Position numbers and translations under genes: made by a program. Source: Streptomyces spinoverrucosus (GTDB lineage: Bacteria > Actinomycetota > Actinomycetes > Streptomycetales > Streptomycetaceae). Taken from it: a stretch of DNA of 64,000 nt. Shown piece by piece: positions 36,501 through 44,099 of this stretch (positions within the stretch are counted from its first letter, which is position 1; each line of letters opens with the position of its first letter). The stretch spans positions 124,001 through 188,000 of the forward strand of contig NZ_JADPZX010000001.1 of assembly GCF_015712165.1 (NCBI RefSeq), given 5' to 3'. A model generated the notes under the pieces. That model was not told where the DNA came from, made no database searches, and saw nothing but the letters and a program-made list of their open reading frames with translations.

Positions 36501-36771
36501 CCCGGTACAGCGGCAGCGTGCCCTCCGGCAGCTCCACCGCCCGCCGTACGAAGTCCACCACCATCTCCGGGACGTCCTCCAGTTTCGGGAAACACCCCAT
36601 GCGCTGGTACGACTTCAGCATCAGCAGCAGGGCCAGCAAATGCTCGTCGCAGTCCGTGGCGCCGGACGCCCACTCGACCTCGTCCCGGGTCGGAGCGAAG
36701 AACAGATGCAGCTCATGCGCGGTGATCAGCCGCTTGAACCGCGGATACGCGGTCCGCTCGATCGAGGTCAC
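33553..36771 (-). CDS. tnpA: Tn3-family transposase
   Basis: 1072 residues from GTG 36771 (VTSIERTAYPRFKRLITAHE, the usual start); in-frame ATG 36852 would lie in the inverted repeat. The N-terminal DUF4158-like DNA-binding part is followed by the DDE catalytic domain. Key places are WGDGTAVAADGTHMD (first Asp), TVHADTQGQSLPVF (second Asp) and NKVESFNRFSQWVGFGNQGV (Glu). Full length for the family with no frameshift, so potentially active. It recognises the 50-bp ends and forms cointegrates for the recombinase to resolve. Confidence 0.93.
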   Translation of the reverse strand: MTSIERTAYPRFKRLITAHELHLFFAPTRDEVEWASGATDCDEHLLALLLMLKSYQRMGCFPKLEDVPEMVVDFVRRAVELPEGTLPLYRAVKTAKNHRGLVRQRVGVVYDQAEARRIAEVSIRKEAAAKNRPADLINIALEKVVGAGLELPAFSTLDAMASTVRKEVNASIYTGIHDRMSAVERAGLPRLLEERDADGTTQYNRLKKSAQSPTWSHFKRLITHLDWVDALGDTGVWMDGVASRKVTDFAGEADAADASELKAYVPVKRVALMACLAHKARMRVRDELALMFCKRMGTKVKRAKEELEEIRLAEREMTEALIGNYRSVLKDIDDGGPAQAALAKAAEMTAGAVAALEGLDEQASAEEVARRLGGEVSPAVLALMKALLVLAGGLGTVTKTVEGFGGFAKQYEQIEKVSAHHGNFWEVLLYGQIGRDRALMFDLAEKLEFTATSEDGRVLDALAHARRNEAARGEYISAIGEDGRRIDISFATHNWQKAVVDKSRPGQFVRRHFEAMVFTYLAEELRCGDIAVSGSEEYVDWSGQLLLWEAVEEKLPAYLVEVGLAEDEDQAAAFDDASFRRQLEDRLRAAAAAADAGYPDNESLVIDPVTGIPSLKQHRSEGQRPSAKRLEQEIKARMPERTLIGICARTAYWVEWWRRFGPPSGNDPKLTDPFGRYVLTTFVKGTNMGPYEAARHMPGVSGHELAYTANRHFSLVLLNEAIADLVNAHARLDISQAWGDGTAVAADGTHMDTYLDNLLAETSVRYGKPGGIAYHHISDTYIALFTHFIPCGVWEAVYIIESLLKNASEVKPTTVHADTQGQSLPVFTLAHLLGFDLMPRIRNWKGLTFYRPSKTTEYVHIDALFGEPGKNTIDFDLIESQFRHLMRVAVSVREGVISSATLLKRLRSGSHKNATYVAFREVGRVIRTVQLLRYLTDAPLRRRVTAATNKVESFNRFSQWVGFGNQGVIADNDPVEQEKTMKFNSLLTNAVIFHNALDIAEIVRQLLKEGWEIDPEDLAHISPYLTEHIKRFGEYSTHELGIEPEAYDPKLDVDFTPLREQDLTTASLGRAA

Positions 36772-36853
36772 AATCCCGCCCCGGCCCCAGACGACAAGCC
36801 CAACATCACACCAACGAAGCCGGGCCGAACGGGTGACGGGGTACGCGCTCAAC

Positions 36854-36903
36854 GCTTCAAGATCCTTTCATGGCCCCTTTTGGGCTTATCTCGGCGATCC
36901 CCC
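36854..36903 (-). repeat. Tn3 transposon right inverted repeat
   Basis: The reverse complement starts GGGGGATCGCCGAGATAAGC and mirrors the left end. A sixth C at 36904 blurs the exact border by one base. Confidence 0.9.
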
Positions 36904-37385
36904 CATTTGCTCACCGCCATGCTGTCGTCGTAGCGCTGCTCTCAGCCACCGCACTGCTCGCCGGCTGCGGCGGCGACGGCGAGTCGGACACCTCAGCGGG
37001 GAACAAGCCCGCCTCCAGCGCACCTCCGTCGGTCGGCACCACCGCATCGCACTCGTCCTCCCCTCCGCCCTCGCCGTCCTCAAAGGCGCCGGTGCCGAAG
37101 AAGAAGGCGGCGGATGGCAGGAATCTCGATGCCTGTACTGATGGTGCCTGTGAGGTCGAGATCGAGGCGGGTGACGCCATCAGCTTCGGAAGCCAGGTCA
37201 CGACCGAGCCGCGGGTCGACAGCCTGTTCGTGGTGAGCGTCGATGCCGAGGGCCCTACCCTGGCGCTGTCCTCGGGCATGACGACGACGGCGTACGGTGT
37301 GATCGAGATCAATCACGGACTCCGCATCGAGACCGTACACACCGACGGGACCCGTGCGACGATCAAGATCAGCCGCATCGGCTGA
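36870..37385 (+). CDS. Lipoprotein with start region replaced by the transposon end
   Basis: 171 codons if read from ATG 36870, which lies inside the right inverted repeat. Only from about residue 16 does the sequence look native: AVVVALLSATALLAGCGG is a lipoprotein signal with lipobox LAGC. A Ser/Pro-rich linker and a C-terminal domain with ACTDGACEVEIEAGDAISFG follow. The original start was removed by insertion, and the chimeric start might still give export. Function unknown. Confidence 0.6.
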   Translation: MAPFGLISAIPPFAHRHAVVVALLSATALLAGCGGDGESDTSAGNKPASSAPPSVGTTASHSSSPPPSPSSKAPVPKKKAADGRNLDACTDGACEVEIEAGDAISFGSQVTTEPRVDSLFVVSVDAEGPTLALSSGMTTTAYGVIEINHGLRIETVHTDGTRATIKISRIG

Positions 37386-37467
37386 GCAACTTGCCGCTTC
37401 CTCACCCGGTATGGCCAGGAGCTGTACGCAGCCGTTCAGGCCCAAGGCCGTGACCTCGCACATTGAT

Positions 37468-37882
37468 CTAGGGTGAGCCCCCGGCGCCCTCGCGGACGGC
37501 TCCGCCTACGCGTCGTACTACCAGGCGGTGCACGCCTACCTGCGCGCCGACGATCCCGAGCCCGCCATGGATCGCGCTCTGGCGGACCTGGACAAGGTGG
37601 CCAGGTGGGGCTTTCAGCTACCACCCGCCATTCTGCTCTCCCCACTCGTCGAGGGCGACGAGGAAAGCTTCAACCTCGCCCTCGTCGACGCCCTGGAGGC
37701 CCACCGCGACCACTTCTCCGTGGCCGACCGCGGCAACGACGCCGATGCCGCGATCGACGTGGGCATCCTGGCTCTGACCTGCCACGCCCGCCGCAGGGGC
37801 TGGCGGATCCGAGTCAGCTCCCCATACCTGCCCCACCGGATACCTGCCCCACCGGCTTCTGCAGGCGGCCGAGCCTCGGTAG
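37468..37882 (+). pseudogene. Imm49-family immunity protein, truncated and frameshifted
   Basis: ALADGSAYASYYQAVHAYLR, then ALADLDKVARWGFQLPPAIL, LSPLVEGDEESFNLALVDAL, EAHRDHFSVADRGNDADAAI and LALTCHARRRGWRIRVSSPY are those of Imm49 immunity proteins, which protect against toxins of contact or secretion systems. The N-terminal part and start are missing. A 16-bp tandem duplication (37824-37855) shifts the last codons; without it the end reads PYLPHRLLQAAEPR then stop. Confidence 0.75.
37824..37855. repeat. 16-bp tandem duplication in the Imm49 remnant
   Basis: ATACCTGCCCCACCGG is present twice in tandem. The extra copy changes the frame just before the natural stop. Confidence 0.9.
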
Positions 37883-37884
37883 TG

Positions 37885-38199
37885 CGCCATGGACAGCGGG
37901 CACGGCGCCGCACAGTTGGACCGGTGTCGTCGTTGCCGACGCAGGCGACGACGTCAAATCCGCCGTCGGGAAGCAGCGGGCTCGCATGTCGGCGGCGGCC
38001 GCGCGCAGGCTCAGGCTCCCGCCGGCGGCCTCACCGGCAGCGCGGGTGGTGGCACGGGGCTCAGGTCGGTCCCGGTGACGCGGTGCCCGCGCGGCGCCAG
38101 GCCGATGCTCAGCGTACCGATGCCGCAGGAACGGTCAAGCACGGCCGCGAGGCCGGCCAGCGCCGACCAGACTGGCAGGAGCGGGCGGACCACGGTCAC
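37885..38199 (-). pseudogene. Class I SAM methyltransferase remnant
   Basis: The first frame gives LAAVLDRSCGIGTLSIGLAP and RGHRVTGTDLSP, the SAM-binding motif I and acidic loop. A later frame gives LLPDGGFDVVACVGNDDTGP (motif of the FDVV strand). The intervening sequence is shortened and shifted, and the C-terminal half is absent. Confidence 0.6.
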
Positions 38200-38264
38200 T
38201 CATTCCCACGCCCGGCCCCACTCCCCCACAGCAAGGGCAGGCATTCGCCGGGTCGGCCGGCCGG

Positions 38265-39002
38265 TCATCCCCTGACTGGCGCGGCGGGCTCCAGCTCCGC
38301 GAACGTCTCCACCGCCCGAGTCCTGCCGGTGACGACGATGACGTCACCGGGGTGGACGACCGTTTCGGCGGTCGCGTAGGTGAAGTCGGCGCCGGGGCGT
38401 TTGATACCGACGACGGTCACGCCGTACCTGCTGCGCACCCGGCTCTCGCCGAGCGGGACGCCGCCGACGACCGCCGGGGCGAGGGTCTTGATCAGGGCGT
38501 AGTCGCTGTCGAACGCGATGAAGTCGAGCATGCGACCGGTGACCAGGTGGGCCACGCGCTCGCCCATCTCGTGCTCGGGCAGTACGACGTGGTGGGCGCC
38601 GACGCGTTCGAGGATCAGACCGTGTTGGCGGGTGGTCCCCCGTGCCCAGATGTTGGGGACGCCCGCCTCGACGAGGTTGGAGGTGCTCAGGATGCTGGCC
38701 TCCAGGTCGGTGCTGATGCCGACCACGGCCCGGGTGAACTGTCGGATGCCGAGCTGCTCCAGCGCCTGGGCGTCGGTGCAGTCGGCCGCGGCGACATGGG
38801 TGAGCTCGTCGCCGACCTTCTGCACGACTGCGGGGTCGACATCGATGCCGAGCACGTCCCACCCACGTCGCACCAGCTCAAGAGCCAGAGAGTGGCCGAA
38901 GCGGCCGAGCCCGAGCACGGCGACCTTGGAGTCGCTGACCGGGCGTGGTTCCTCGGCGCGGTGCCGGCGGCGTCGGCGCAGGGTCTTGAGGTAGTCAGCC
39001 AA
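38265..39002 (-). CDS. trkA: Trk/Ktr potassium uptake regulatory subunit (RCK protein)
   Basis: 245 residues from TTG 39002, a rare start that overlaps the partner stop by 8 nt and has GAGGAG 10 bp before it. RCK_N Rossmann domain: KVAVLGLGRFGHSLALELVR, IDVDPAVVQ, HVAAADCTDAQALEQLGI. A C-terminal RCK_C domain (VPLGESRVRSRYGVTVVGIK) follows. It gates the membrane subunit by binding nucleotides (NAD(H)/ATP/ADP). Cytoplasmic, membrane-attached. Confidence 0.9.
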   Translation of the reverse strand: MADYLKTLRRRRRHRAEEPRPVSDSKVAVLGLGRFGHSLALELVRRGWDVLGIDVDPAVVQKVGDELTHVAAADCTDAQALEQLGIRQFTRAVVGISTDLEASILSTSNLVEAGVPNIWARGTTRQHGLILERVGAHHVVLPEHEMGERVAHLVTGRMLDFIAFDSDYALIKTLAPAVVGGVPLGESRVRSRYGVTVVGIKRPGADFTYATAETVVHPGDVIVVTGRTRAVETFAELEPAAPVRG

Positions 39003-40371
39003 TGACGGGTCGCTCCTCGGGCAGTGTGTACCGGCGGTCGCGCTGGCGCAGGGCGAGCGCGGAAGCGAGCGTGATCGGGCCGAGGCGTCCGGCGAACATC
39101 AGGGCTATGACGGTGAGTTGGCCTACCGCGGGAAGATCACCGGTGATGCCGGTGGTCAACCCCACCGTGCCGAACGCGGAGACGCTCTCGAACAGGACCG
39201 CTTCGGCCGATTCCTCGGTCACGACGAGCAGGACCAGTGCCCCCGACATGACGAGCGCCACGCCCAGGAGCGCCACGGTCAGTGCCTGGCGCAACGCCGC
39301 TTCGGGAATCCGGCGGCCCAGGAAGTCCACGGCGGTACGACCACGGACCTCGGCCAGGATCGCGGCCCCCAGCACGGCGAACGTGGTCACCTTGATGCCA
39401 CCGGCGGTGCCCGCGCTGCCGCCGCCGATGAACATCAGCACGCAGGTGCCCAGCAGGGTGGCCGGTTCCATGGCGCCGGTGTCGACGGTGAAGAAGCCCG
39501 CGGTACGCGCACTCGCGGCGTAGAAGAACCCGTTCATCACCTTGGTCCCCCACGCCATGGGGCCCAGCGTCGCGCGATTGCCCCATTCCAGGGCGCAGGT
39601 CATCAGCGTGCCGGCGGTGAGAAGGACGGCGGACGTCGCGAGGGTGAGCCGGGTGTGCAGGGACCAGCGGTGCCCCGCCCTGCCGTGTGCACGCTTACGC
39701 CCACCCCGCGACAACTCGAGGAGCACGGGAAAGCCAAGGGCGCCGAGCACGCAGGCGACGGTGACGGGCAGCACGATCCAGGGATCGTGCGCGTAGCGGA
39801 CGAGGTTGTCGTCGCGCAGCCCGAACCCGGCGTTGTTGAACGCTGAGATCCCGTGGAAGACGCCGTGGTAGACCGCCTCCCCCACTGCCTGGCCGTATCC
39901 GAAACGGAAGCGCAGCGCGAGGAGCGCGGCCACGGCCAGCTCGATGGCGAGGGTGGTGCCCGCGATGCCCAGCACGACGCGGCGCGTGTCACCGACGCCG
40001 ACGCCCCCGGTCTCCGCCTGCATGGTCAGCTGCGTACGCAGCCGGAGCCGGCCGACGACGACCAGACCCAGCAGCGAGGCGAGCGTCATGATGCCGAACC
40101 CGCCGACCTGGATCAGAACAAGGACCACGACCTCACCGAACGTACTCCAGTGACTGCCGGTGCCGACGATCGCGAGACCGCCGCTGAACGCTCCCGTGGA
40201 CGTGAACAGGGCGGTCAGCACACTGGTGCGGCTGCCGTACTCGGCGGCACCGGGCAGCGTCAGCAGAGCCGCGCCGACGACGATGACGAACGCGAAGGCG
40301 AGGACGACACCGCGGGTGGGGTGGGCGACCAGCCGAAACCACCAGCCCGAAGCCGTACCACTGACCATCAC
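38995..40371 (-). CDS. trkH: Trk/Ktr potassium transporter membrane subunit
   Basis: 458 residues from ATG 40371 (ATG 40368 also possible), GGGAGGTGA upstream. A TrkH/KtrB fold with repeated pore loops: FTSTGAFSGGLAIVGTGSHW, then VFHGISAFNNAGFGLRDDNL, AASARTAGFFTVDTGAMEPA and FESVSAFGTVGLTTGITGDL. Gly residues in these loops form the K+ filter. IGGGSAGTAGGIKVTTFAVL is the intramembrane loop. It forms an operon with the RCK subunit for K+ uptake. Confidence 0.92.
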   Translation of the reverse strand: MMVSGTASGWWFRLVAHPTRGVVLAFAFVIVVGAALLTLPGAAEYGSRTSVLTALFTSTGAFSGGLAIVGTGSHWSTFGEVVVLVLIQVGGFGIMTLASLLGLVVVGRLRLRTQLTMQAETGGVGVGDTRRVVLGIAGTTLAIELAVAALLALRFRFGYGQAVGEAVYHGVFHGISAFNNAGFGLRDDNLVRYAHDPWIVLPVTVACVLGALGFPVLLELSRGGRKRAHGRAGHRWSLHTRLTLATSAVLLTAGTLMTCALEWGNRATLGPMAWGTKVMNGFFYAASARTAGFFTVDTGAMEPATLLGTCVLMFIGGGSAGTAGGIKVTTFAVLGAAILAEVRGRTAVDFLGRRIPEAALRQALTVALLGVALVMSGALVLLVVTEESAEAVLFESVSAFGTVGLTTGITGDLPAVGQLTVIALMFAGRLGPITLASALALRQRDRRYTLPEERPVIG

Positions 40372-40635
40372 TCACCTCCCGTTACCCGACGCCATGCTCA
40401 GCGGCGCCCATGATCGCCGCGGTGTGGACAGCATCCCTGCCGACGGGAGCGCATGGAACGCGGCACGGCGTCGAGGGCTGACGGGAATCGGCAAAAGAAG
40501 CCGGGCAGGCGCGGGCGCGGGCCAGGCGGGAGCCGACCCGAGACCGCAGGGAACCGGCGGCGGCCGGCGGGTCGTCGCAGACGACAGAGGCAACGGCACG
40601 GTCGTCATGGCGGTAGCGGTATGGGAGGAGCCTGC

Positions 40636-41289
40636 ATGGATGACGACGCCCTTCTGGCGGAGCAGATGGCCTACTACAGGGACGGCGCGGCCGAATACGA
40701 CCGGCCCTACGCGGAGCGCGAAGACCTGCGGGAGTTGCTGGCCGTCGTCGATGACCTCCCTATTGCCGGGGACGTGCTGGAGTTGGCCTGTGGGACGGGC
40801 CAGTGGACACCGCTGCTTGCCACGCGGGCGCGTTCGGTGACGGCGGTCGACGCGTCCGCCGAAGTGTTGGCCATCGCTCGGGTGCGTGCCACGTCCGCCA
40901 AGGTTCGCTTCGTTCGGGCCGACCTGTTCGAGTGGCGGCCGCAGCGGCGCTACGACACGGTGTTCTTCGCTTTCTGGCTCTCCCATGTCCCGCCGACGCG
41001 GTTGCCCGACTTCTGGCAGACCGTCGCCGCCGCGCTCGGGCCTGGTGGTAGGGCGGTCTTTGTCGACGACGGTCCTGCCGGGGCACGGGGAGAGGAGGTC
41101 CTGGCGGATCATCCCGTCCCCGCGGCGGTGCGTCGGCTCGACGACGGCAGTCGGTACCGCATCGTGAAGGTTTTCCACGATCCGCGGACCCTGACCGACG
41201 ACCTCACGGCCCTGGGGTGGTCAGCGCGTATCCGGCCGGTCGCCGGAAACTTCGTCGGTGTAGCGGAACCGCCGACCTTCGCGGGCTGA
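40636..41289 (+). CDS. Class I SAM-dependent methyltransferase
   Basis: 217 residues from ATG 40636 (GGGAGGAG upstream; longer frame rejected). DVLELACGTGQWTPLLATRA is SAM motif I, followed by VTAVDASAEVLAIARVR, VRFVRADLFEW, YDTVFFAFWLSHVPP and ALGPGGRAVFVDDGP. The substrate cannot be read. It is alone on its strand and ends in a hairpin shared with the convergent hydrolase. Confidence 0.88.
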   Translation: MDDDALLAEQMAYYRDGAAEYDRPYAEREDLRELLAVVDDLPIAGDVLELACGTGQWTPLLATRARSVTAVDASAEVLAIARVRATSAKVRFVRADLFEWRPQRRYDTVFFAFWLSHVPPTRLPDFWQTVAAALGPGGRAVFVDDGPAGARGEEVLADHPVPAAVRRLDDGSRYRIVKVFHDPRTLTDDLTALGWSARIRPVAGNFVGVAEPPTFAG

Positions 41290-41373
41290 GAAGCAGCACC
41301 CGCGGTCGCTGCGGCAACCGGGCGGTCCCGGCACAGGCGTCGCAACTGCCCGCCGGCGCAAGCCCTGGTGACC

Positions 41374-41403
41374 GTACTGCTCGTACAGCGTGACGAGCAG
41401 TAC
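41374..41403. terminator. 11-bp hairpin between convergent genes
   Basis: GTACTGCTCGT (41374-41384) pairs with ACGAGCAGTAC (41393-41403) across 8 nt, between the methyltransferase stop and the hydrolase stop. Confidence 0.6.
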
Positions 41404-41420
41404 CCTCGTCAAGCCTCGCG

Positions 41421-42440
41421 TCAGTCGACGGAGTTCATGAAGTCCAGCATCCGGCGGTTGATCTCCTCCGCGTGGTCGATCTGCGGTCCGTGGCCGGTGT
41501 TCGAGATGATTTCGGCTCGGGCGCCCGGCACCAGGCGGGGTACACGCTCCACCTGCCGCTCCGGGTGCACCAGCAGGCTGCGCTTGCCGAGAACCAGGTA
41601 GAGCGGGGTGCTGATGGTCGACAGCTCGACCTCGGACAGGGGCTGTGGAGCCGGACGGCGTATGCGGTAGGCGCGGACGGCTGTTCTGATCATCGTGCGC
41701 AGCTCCGGCATGACCAGGACCGGTTGTTCCAGCAAGGCCGCCAGTCGTGGGCGGAGCGCCTTGGGGGCGAAGGTCGCGAAGAGGCCGGCGAATATCCAGA
41801 CGAAGAAGCGAAGCCCCACCTTTTCCAGACCGCCGGGGTCGAGCAGCGTGACCGAGGCGAGGCGGCCGGGCCTGCGGTGCGCTTGGTTCAGGACGAGCCA
41901 GCCACCGTACGAGGTTCCGACGAGGTGTACGCGGTCGAGCCCGAGCCCGGCAAGCGTCTCGTCCAGCCACTGTGCGGCGCGTTCGGGTTGGTGAATGGGT
42001 TCGCGCTGCACGCTGCGGCCGGGGTCGCCCGGGGTGTCGATCGCGTAGACGGGGCGCTCGGCGCTGAGGGTGGGGGTGTTCGGGTACCACATGGCCGAGC
42101 AGGAGCCCGCTCCGTGCACCAGGACGACGGGGGTTCGGTCGCGAGCGGCCGGGTCCGCGGGGCCGTAGCGGTAGACGTGCGTGGTGCCGAAGGACGTCTC
42201 CACGTCCTGTTCCGCCAATGCGGGGGCACCCAGCGCGTAGACCGCGTCGCAGGCCGCGAGGCCGCCGAGACCACCGTGACCGGTCTCCTCCGCCAGGCAC
42301 AGGAGGCCGGTCTGCTGCGGCCCGGTGTGGACACCCGGTCGGAGGCGGTCAGCCTGCTGGCCATGTCCGCAGGACTCGGCACCAGCATCCTCGTCGGCCA
42401 GCGCAGCGCGGAGTCCGCCGCCGCGGTCCTGGAGTACCAC
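41421..42440 (-). CDS. Alpha/beta hydrolase with a replaced N-terminus
   Basis: The open frame has 339 codons from GTG 42440. The first 60 or so are antisense to a TetR remnant and have no homology; GTG 42203 would give 260 codons. The fold is complete after that: PVVLVHGAGSCSAMW (oxyanion loop), YAIDTPGDPGRS, VHLVGTSYGGWLVLNQA (nucleophile elbow GTSYGG), and SNTGHGPQIDHAEEI (catalytic His). Family members are esterases or lactonases. A deletion probably joined the hydrolase near its start to the regulator gene, so the native start is gone and expression is doubtful. Confidence 0.7.
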   Translation of the reverse strand: MVLQDRGGGLRAALADEDAGAESCGHGQQADRLRPGVHTGPQQTGLLCLAEETGHGGLGGLAACDAVYALGAPALAEQDVETSFGTTHVYRYGPADPAARDRTPVVLVHGAGSCSAMWYPNTPTLSAERPVYAIDTPGDPGRSVQREPIHQPERAAQWLDETLAGLGLDRVHLVGTSYGGWLVLNQAHRRPGRLASVTLLDPGGLEKVGLRFFVWIFAGLFATFAPKALRPRLAALLEQPVLVMPELRTMIRTAVRAYRIRRPAPQPLSEVELSTISTPLYLVLGKRSLLVHPERQVERVPRLVPGARAEIISNTGHGPQIDHAEEINRRMLDFMNSVD

Positions 42441-42506
42441 CTGGACCGGATCTTCTCCCCCGGTGGACGCCGGTCCCCGGTTCGGCAGACACGGAAGTCG
42501 ACGTGA
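42255..42506 (+). pseudogene. TetR-family regulator, C-terminal remnant
   Basis: GLLRQAQEAGLLRPGVDTRS, then AVSLLAMSAGLGTSILVGQR and AAAVLEYHLDRIFSP is the typical end of a TetR ligand domain (helices alpha 7-9). The HTH and most of the protein are gone. It reads into the hydrolase 5' region in antisense. Confidence 0.6.
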
Positions 42507-42531
42507 CCTGACCGCGAAGCAGCGTCGCCGC

Positions 42532-42563
42532 GCGGCCGCCGGCCCATACCGGCCGGCGGCCGC
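42532..42563. terminator. 13-bp perfect hairpin
   Basis: GCGGCCGCCGGCC (42532-42544) and GGCCGGCGGCCGC (42551-42563) around CATACC, between the TetR remnant stop and the sortase stop. Confidence 0.6.
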
Positions 42564-42578
42564 ATCACACCAGCGGCC

Positions 42579-43246
42579 TCACACGAGGTGGGCGAAGACC
42601 ACCAGGTTCTCGGTGTAGTCCTTCACCGAGTGGTCGTAGTCCCCGCGCAGGTGATGAGCCGAACCTCGGGGCGCGCCGTGTCGGCGTACACGCGCTTGCT
42701 GGGGAAGGCGTCCTTCGGGAAGGTCTCCGCGGCGTCCACGACGAACTCCGCGTTGCGCCCGTCGGCCCGTTCGACGGAGAACCGGTCGCCGCGCCGGAGT
42801 TCGTAGAGGCCGACGAAGACGGCCGCCGAGGTGGCCGTGTCGACGTGCCCGGCGATGATCGAGGTGCCGGGCTCGCCGGGCGAGGCGCCCTCGGCGTACC
42901 AGCCGACGAGATTGGTGTCAGCCGCCGGCGGCGGCTCGAGCTGGCCGGAGGCTCCAACGGAGAGGGGGATGAAGGGGGCGTCCACGGAGATCTTCGGGAT
43001 GAGCAGTCGGGTCGGTTCGGAGCGGGGCAGCGGCCGCGCGGCCTCGCGCGTGTCCGTGAGAGCGACGGTCGGGCGCGGGGAAGGGGAGGTTTTCGGGGTG
43101 CTGGCCGACTCTTCGTGACCGCCGAACACGCTGACGGCGAGGATGACGATGGCCACGCCCCACAGGGTCAGCCGCCCGCCGTTGCCGGCCTGGTGCCCGT
43201 CCATCGCCCGCTCGGCGGGAGGCGTGGAGGAGGGATCTGCTGCCAT
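42579..43246 (-). pseudogene. Class E/F-type sortase with a frameshift at the active-site Cys
   Basis: ATG 43246 with AGGTGG upstream. A membrane anchor (LTLWGVAIVILAVSVFG) and Thr/Pro linker precede the sortase beta-barrel: TRLLIPKISVDAPFIPL, SIIAGHVDT (catalytic His) and VRLITCAG (catalytic Cys). Directly after, one base is missing: as read, the protein ends in TTTTR; in the next frame it continues DYDHSVKDYTENLVVFAHLV then stop, the normal end. A lost G in a G-run would explain it (true mutation or sequence error). Restored length would be 222 residues. Downstream partner of the surface protein at 43359. Confidence 0.75.
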
Positions 43247-43358
43247 CGGGCACCACCTCACTCGGGTACGGCAGCACGGGCTTCGGTGTTTCGGGAGCGC
43301 GGGCCGCCACCACGGTGTGCGCCGGCGGCGGCCGCATCCCTGGAGCGCGGGACACCGG

Positions 43359-43955
43359 TCAGGACGCCGACTCGGCAGCCTTCTTGCGGCGCAGCGCGTA
43401 CACGCCGGTGGCACCTACGGCGAGCATGGCCAGTCCGCCCGTGGTGACCCCGGGCGAGGCGAGGCCGCCACCGCCGGTGTGCATACCGCCGCGCGGCTTG
43501 TCGTGGTCGTCACCGCCCCACCCCTCCTTGCCGTGCCCGCCGTCCTTGCCGCCCTTGTCCTTGTAGGAATCGTCTTCGTACTTGCCGCCGTCGTGGTCCG
43601 AGCTCCAGTCGTCACCCCGCACCGCGGCGAGCGCACCGCCACCCGTGTGCATTCCGCCGCGCGGTCCGTCGTGGCTGCTGTCCTTGTCCCAGTCCTTGCC
43701 GTAGTCCTTGTCGTAGTCCTTCTCGGAGTCCTTGTCGTAGCCCTTGTCGTAGTCCTTGTCGTAGTCCTTGTCGTGTTCCTTGTCGGAGCCCTTGTCGTGG
43801 TCGCGGCCGGAATCGCTGTCGTACTCCTTGCTGTACGAGGAGTCGTCGCGGCCTCCGTCGTCCCCCGCAGGTACGGCGAACGCGGCGCCGGGCGCGGCGA
43901 AGGCGAGCGCGGCGGAGGCGGCCGCCGTGGCGAGAAGAATGCGGGCAGAGCACAT
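43359..43955 (-). CDS. Secreted surface protein with Asp/Lys/Tyr repeats and C-terminal anchor
   Basis: 198 residues from ATG 43955 (GGAAGGA upstream). Signal peptide ILLATAAASAALAFAAPGAA is cleaved near AFAVPAG. The mature part has a charged run built of KDYDK-type units, then two copies of PRGGMHTGGG (DGPRGGMHTGGGALA and DKPRGGMHTGGGGLA). The C-terminus has the order expected of a wall- or membrane-anchored protein: a hydrophobic segment (TTGGLAMLAVGATGVYAL) and a basic tail (RRKK). No canonical LPxTG is seen. Neighbour to a sortase, so it may be its substrate. Confidence 0.7.
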   Translation of the reverse strand: MCSARILLATAAASAALAFAAPGAAFAVPAGDDGGRDDSSYSKEYDSDSGRDHDKGSDKEHDKDYDKDYDKGYDKDSEKDYDKDYGKDWDKDSSHDGPRGGMHTGGGALAAVRGDDWSSDHDGGKYEDDSYKDKGGKDGGHGKEGWGGDDHDKPRGGMHTGGGGLASPGVTTGGLAMLAVGATGVYALRRKKAAESAS

Positions 43956-44099
43956 ATCGGTGTCCTTCCGCCGTGGCCGGGCAGCGGACAGGGCATCAGC
44001 TGGAATGAACCCGGCCTCGACATGAACCACCGTCAGTCAGGCCCTCGCGACGCACCATCCGGGCCGCCCAGCCGTGTCATCGCTCCACCCGTCTGTCCC

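Larger units (their letters stand above)
29170..36903. mobile_element. Tn3-family transposon with tyrosine recombinase and secreted-protein cargo
   Basis: Bounded by 50-bp inverted repeats beginning GGGGGATCGCCGAGATAAGC. It carries a DDE transposase at the right, a tyrosine recombinase with an adjacent palindromic site at the left, and in between an AraC regulator and small secreted proteins. No matching 5-bp target duplication is found (ACATT left, CATTT right), so the element has probably rearranged or recombined since insertion. About 7.7 kb. Confidence 0.85.

Noticed and set aside
29165-36908. Target-site duplication of the Tn3 transposon
   Set aside because: Flanks ACATT and CATTT do not match in any nearby register; no duplication can be claimed.
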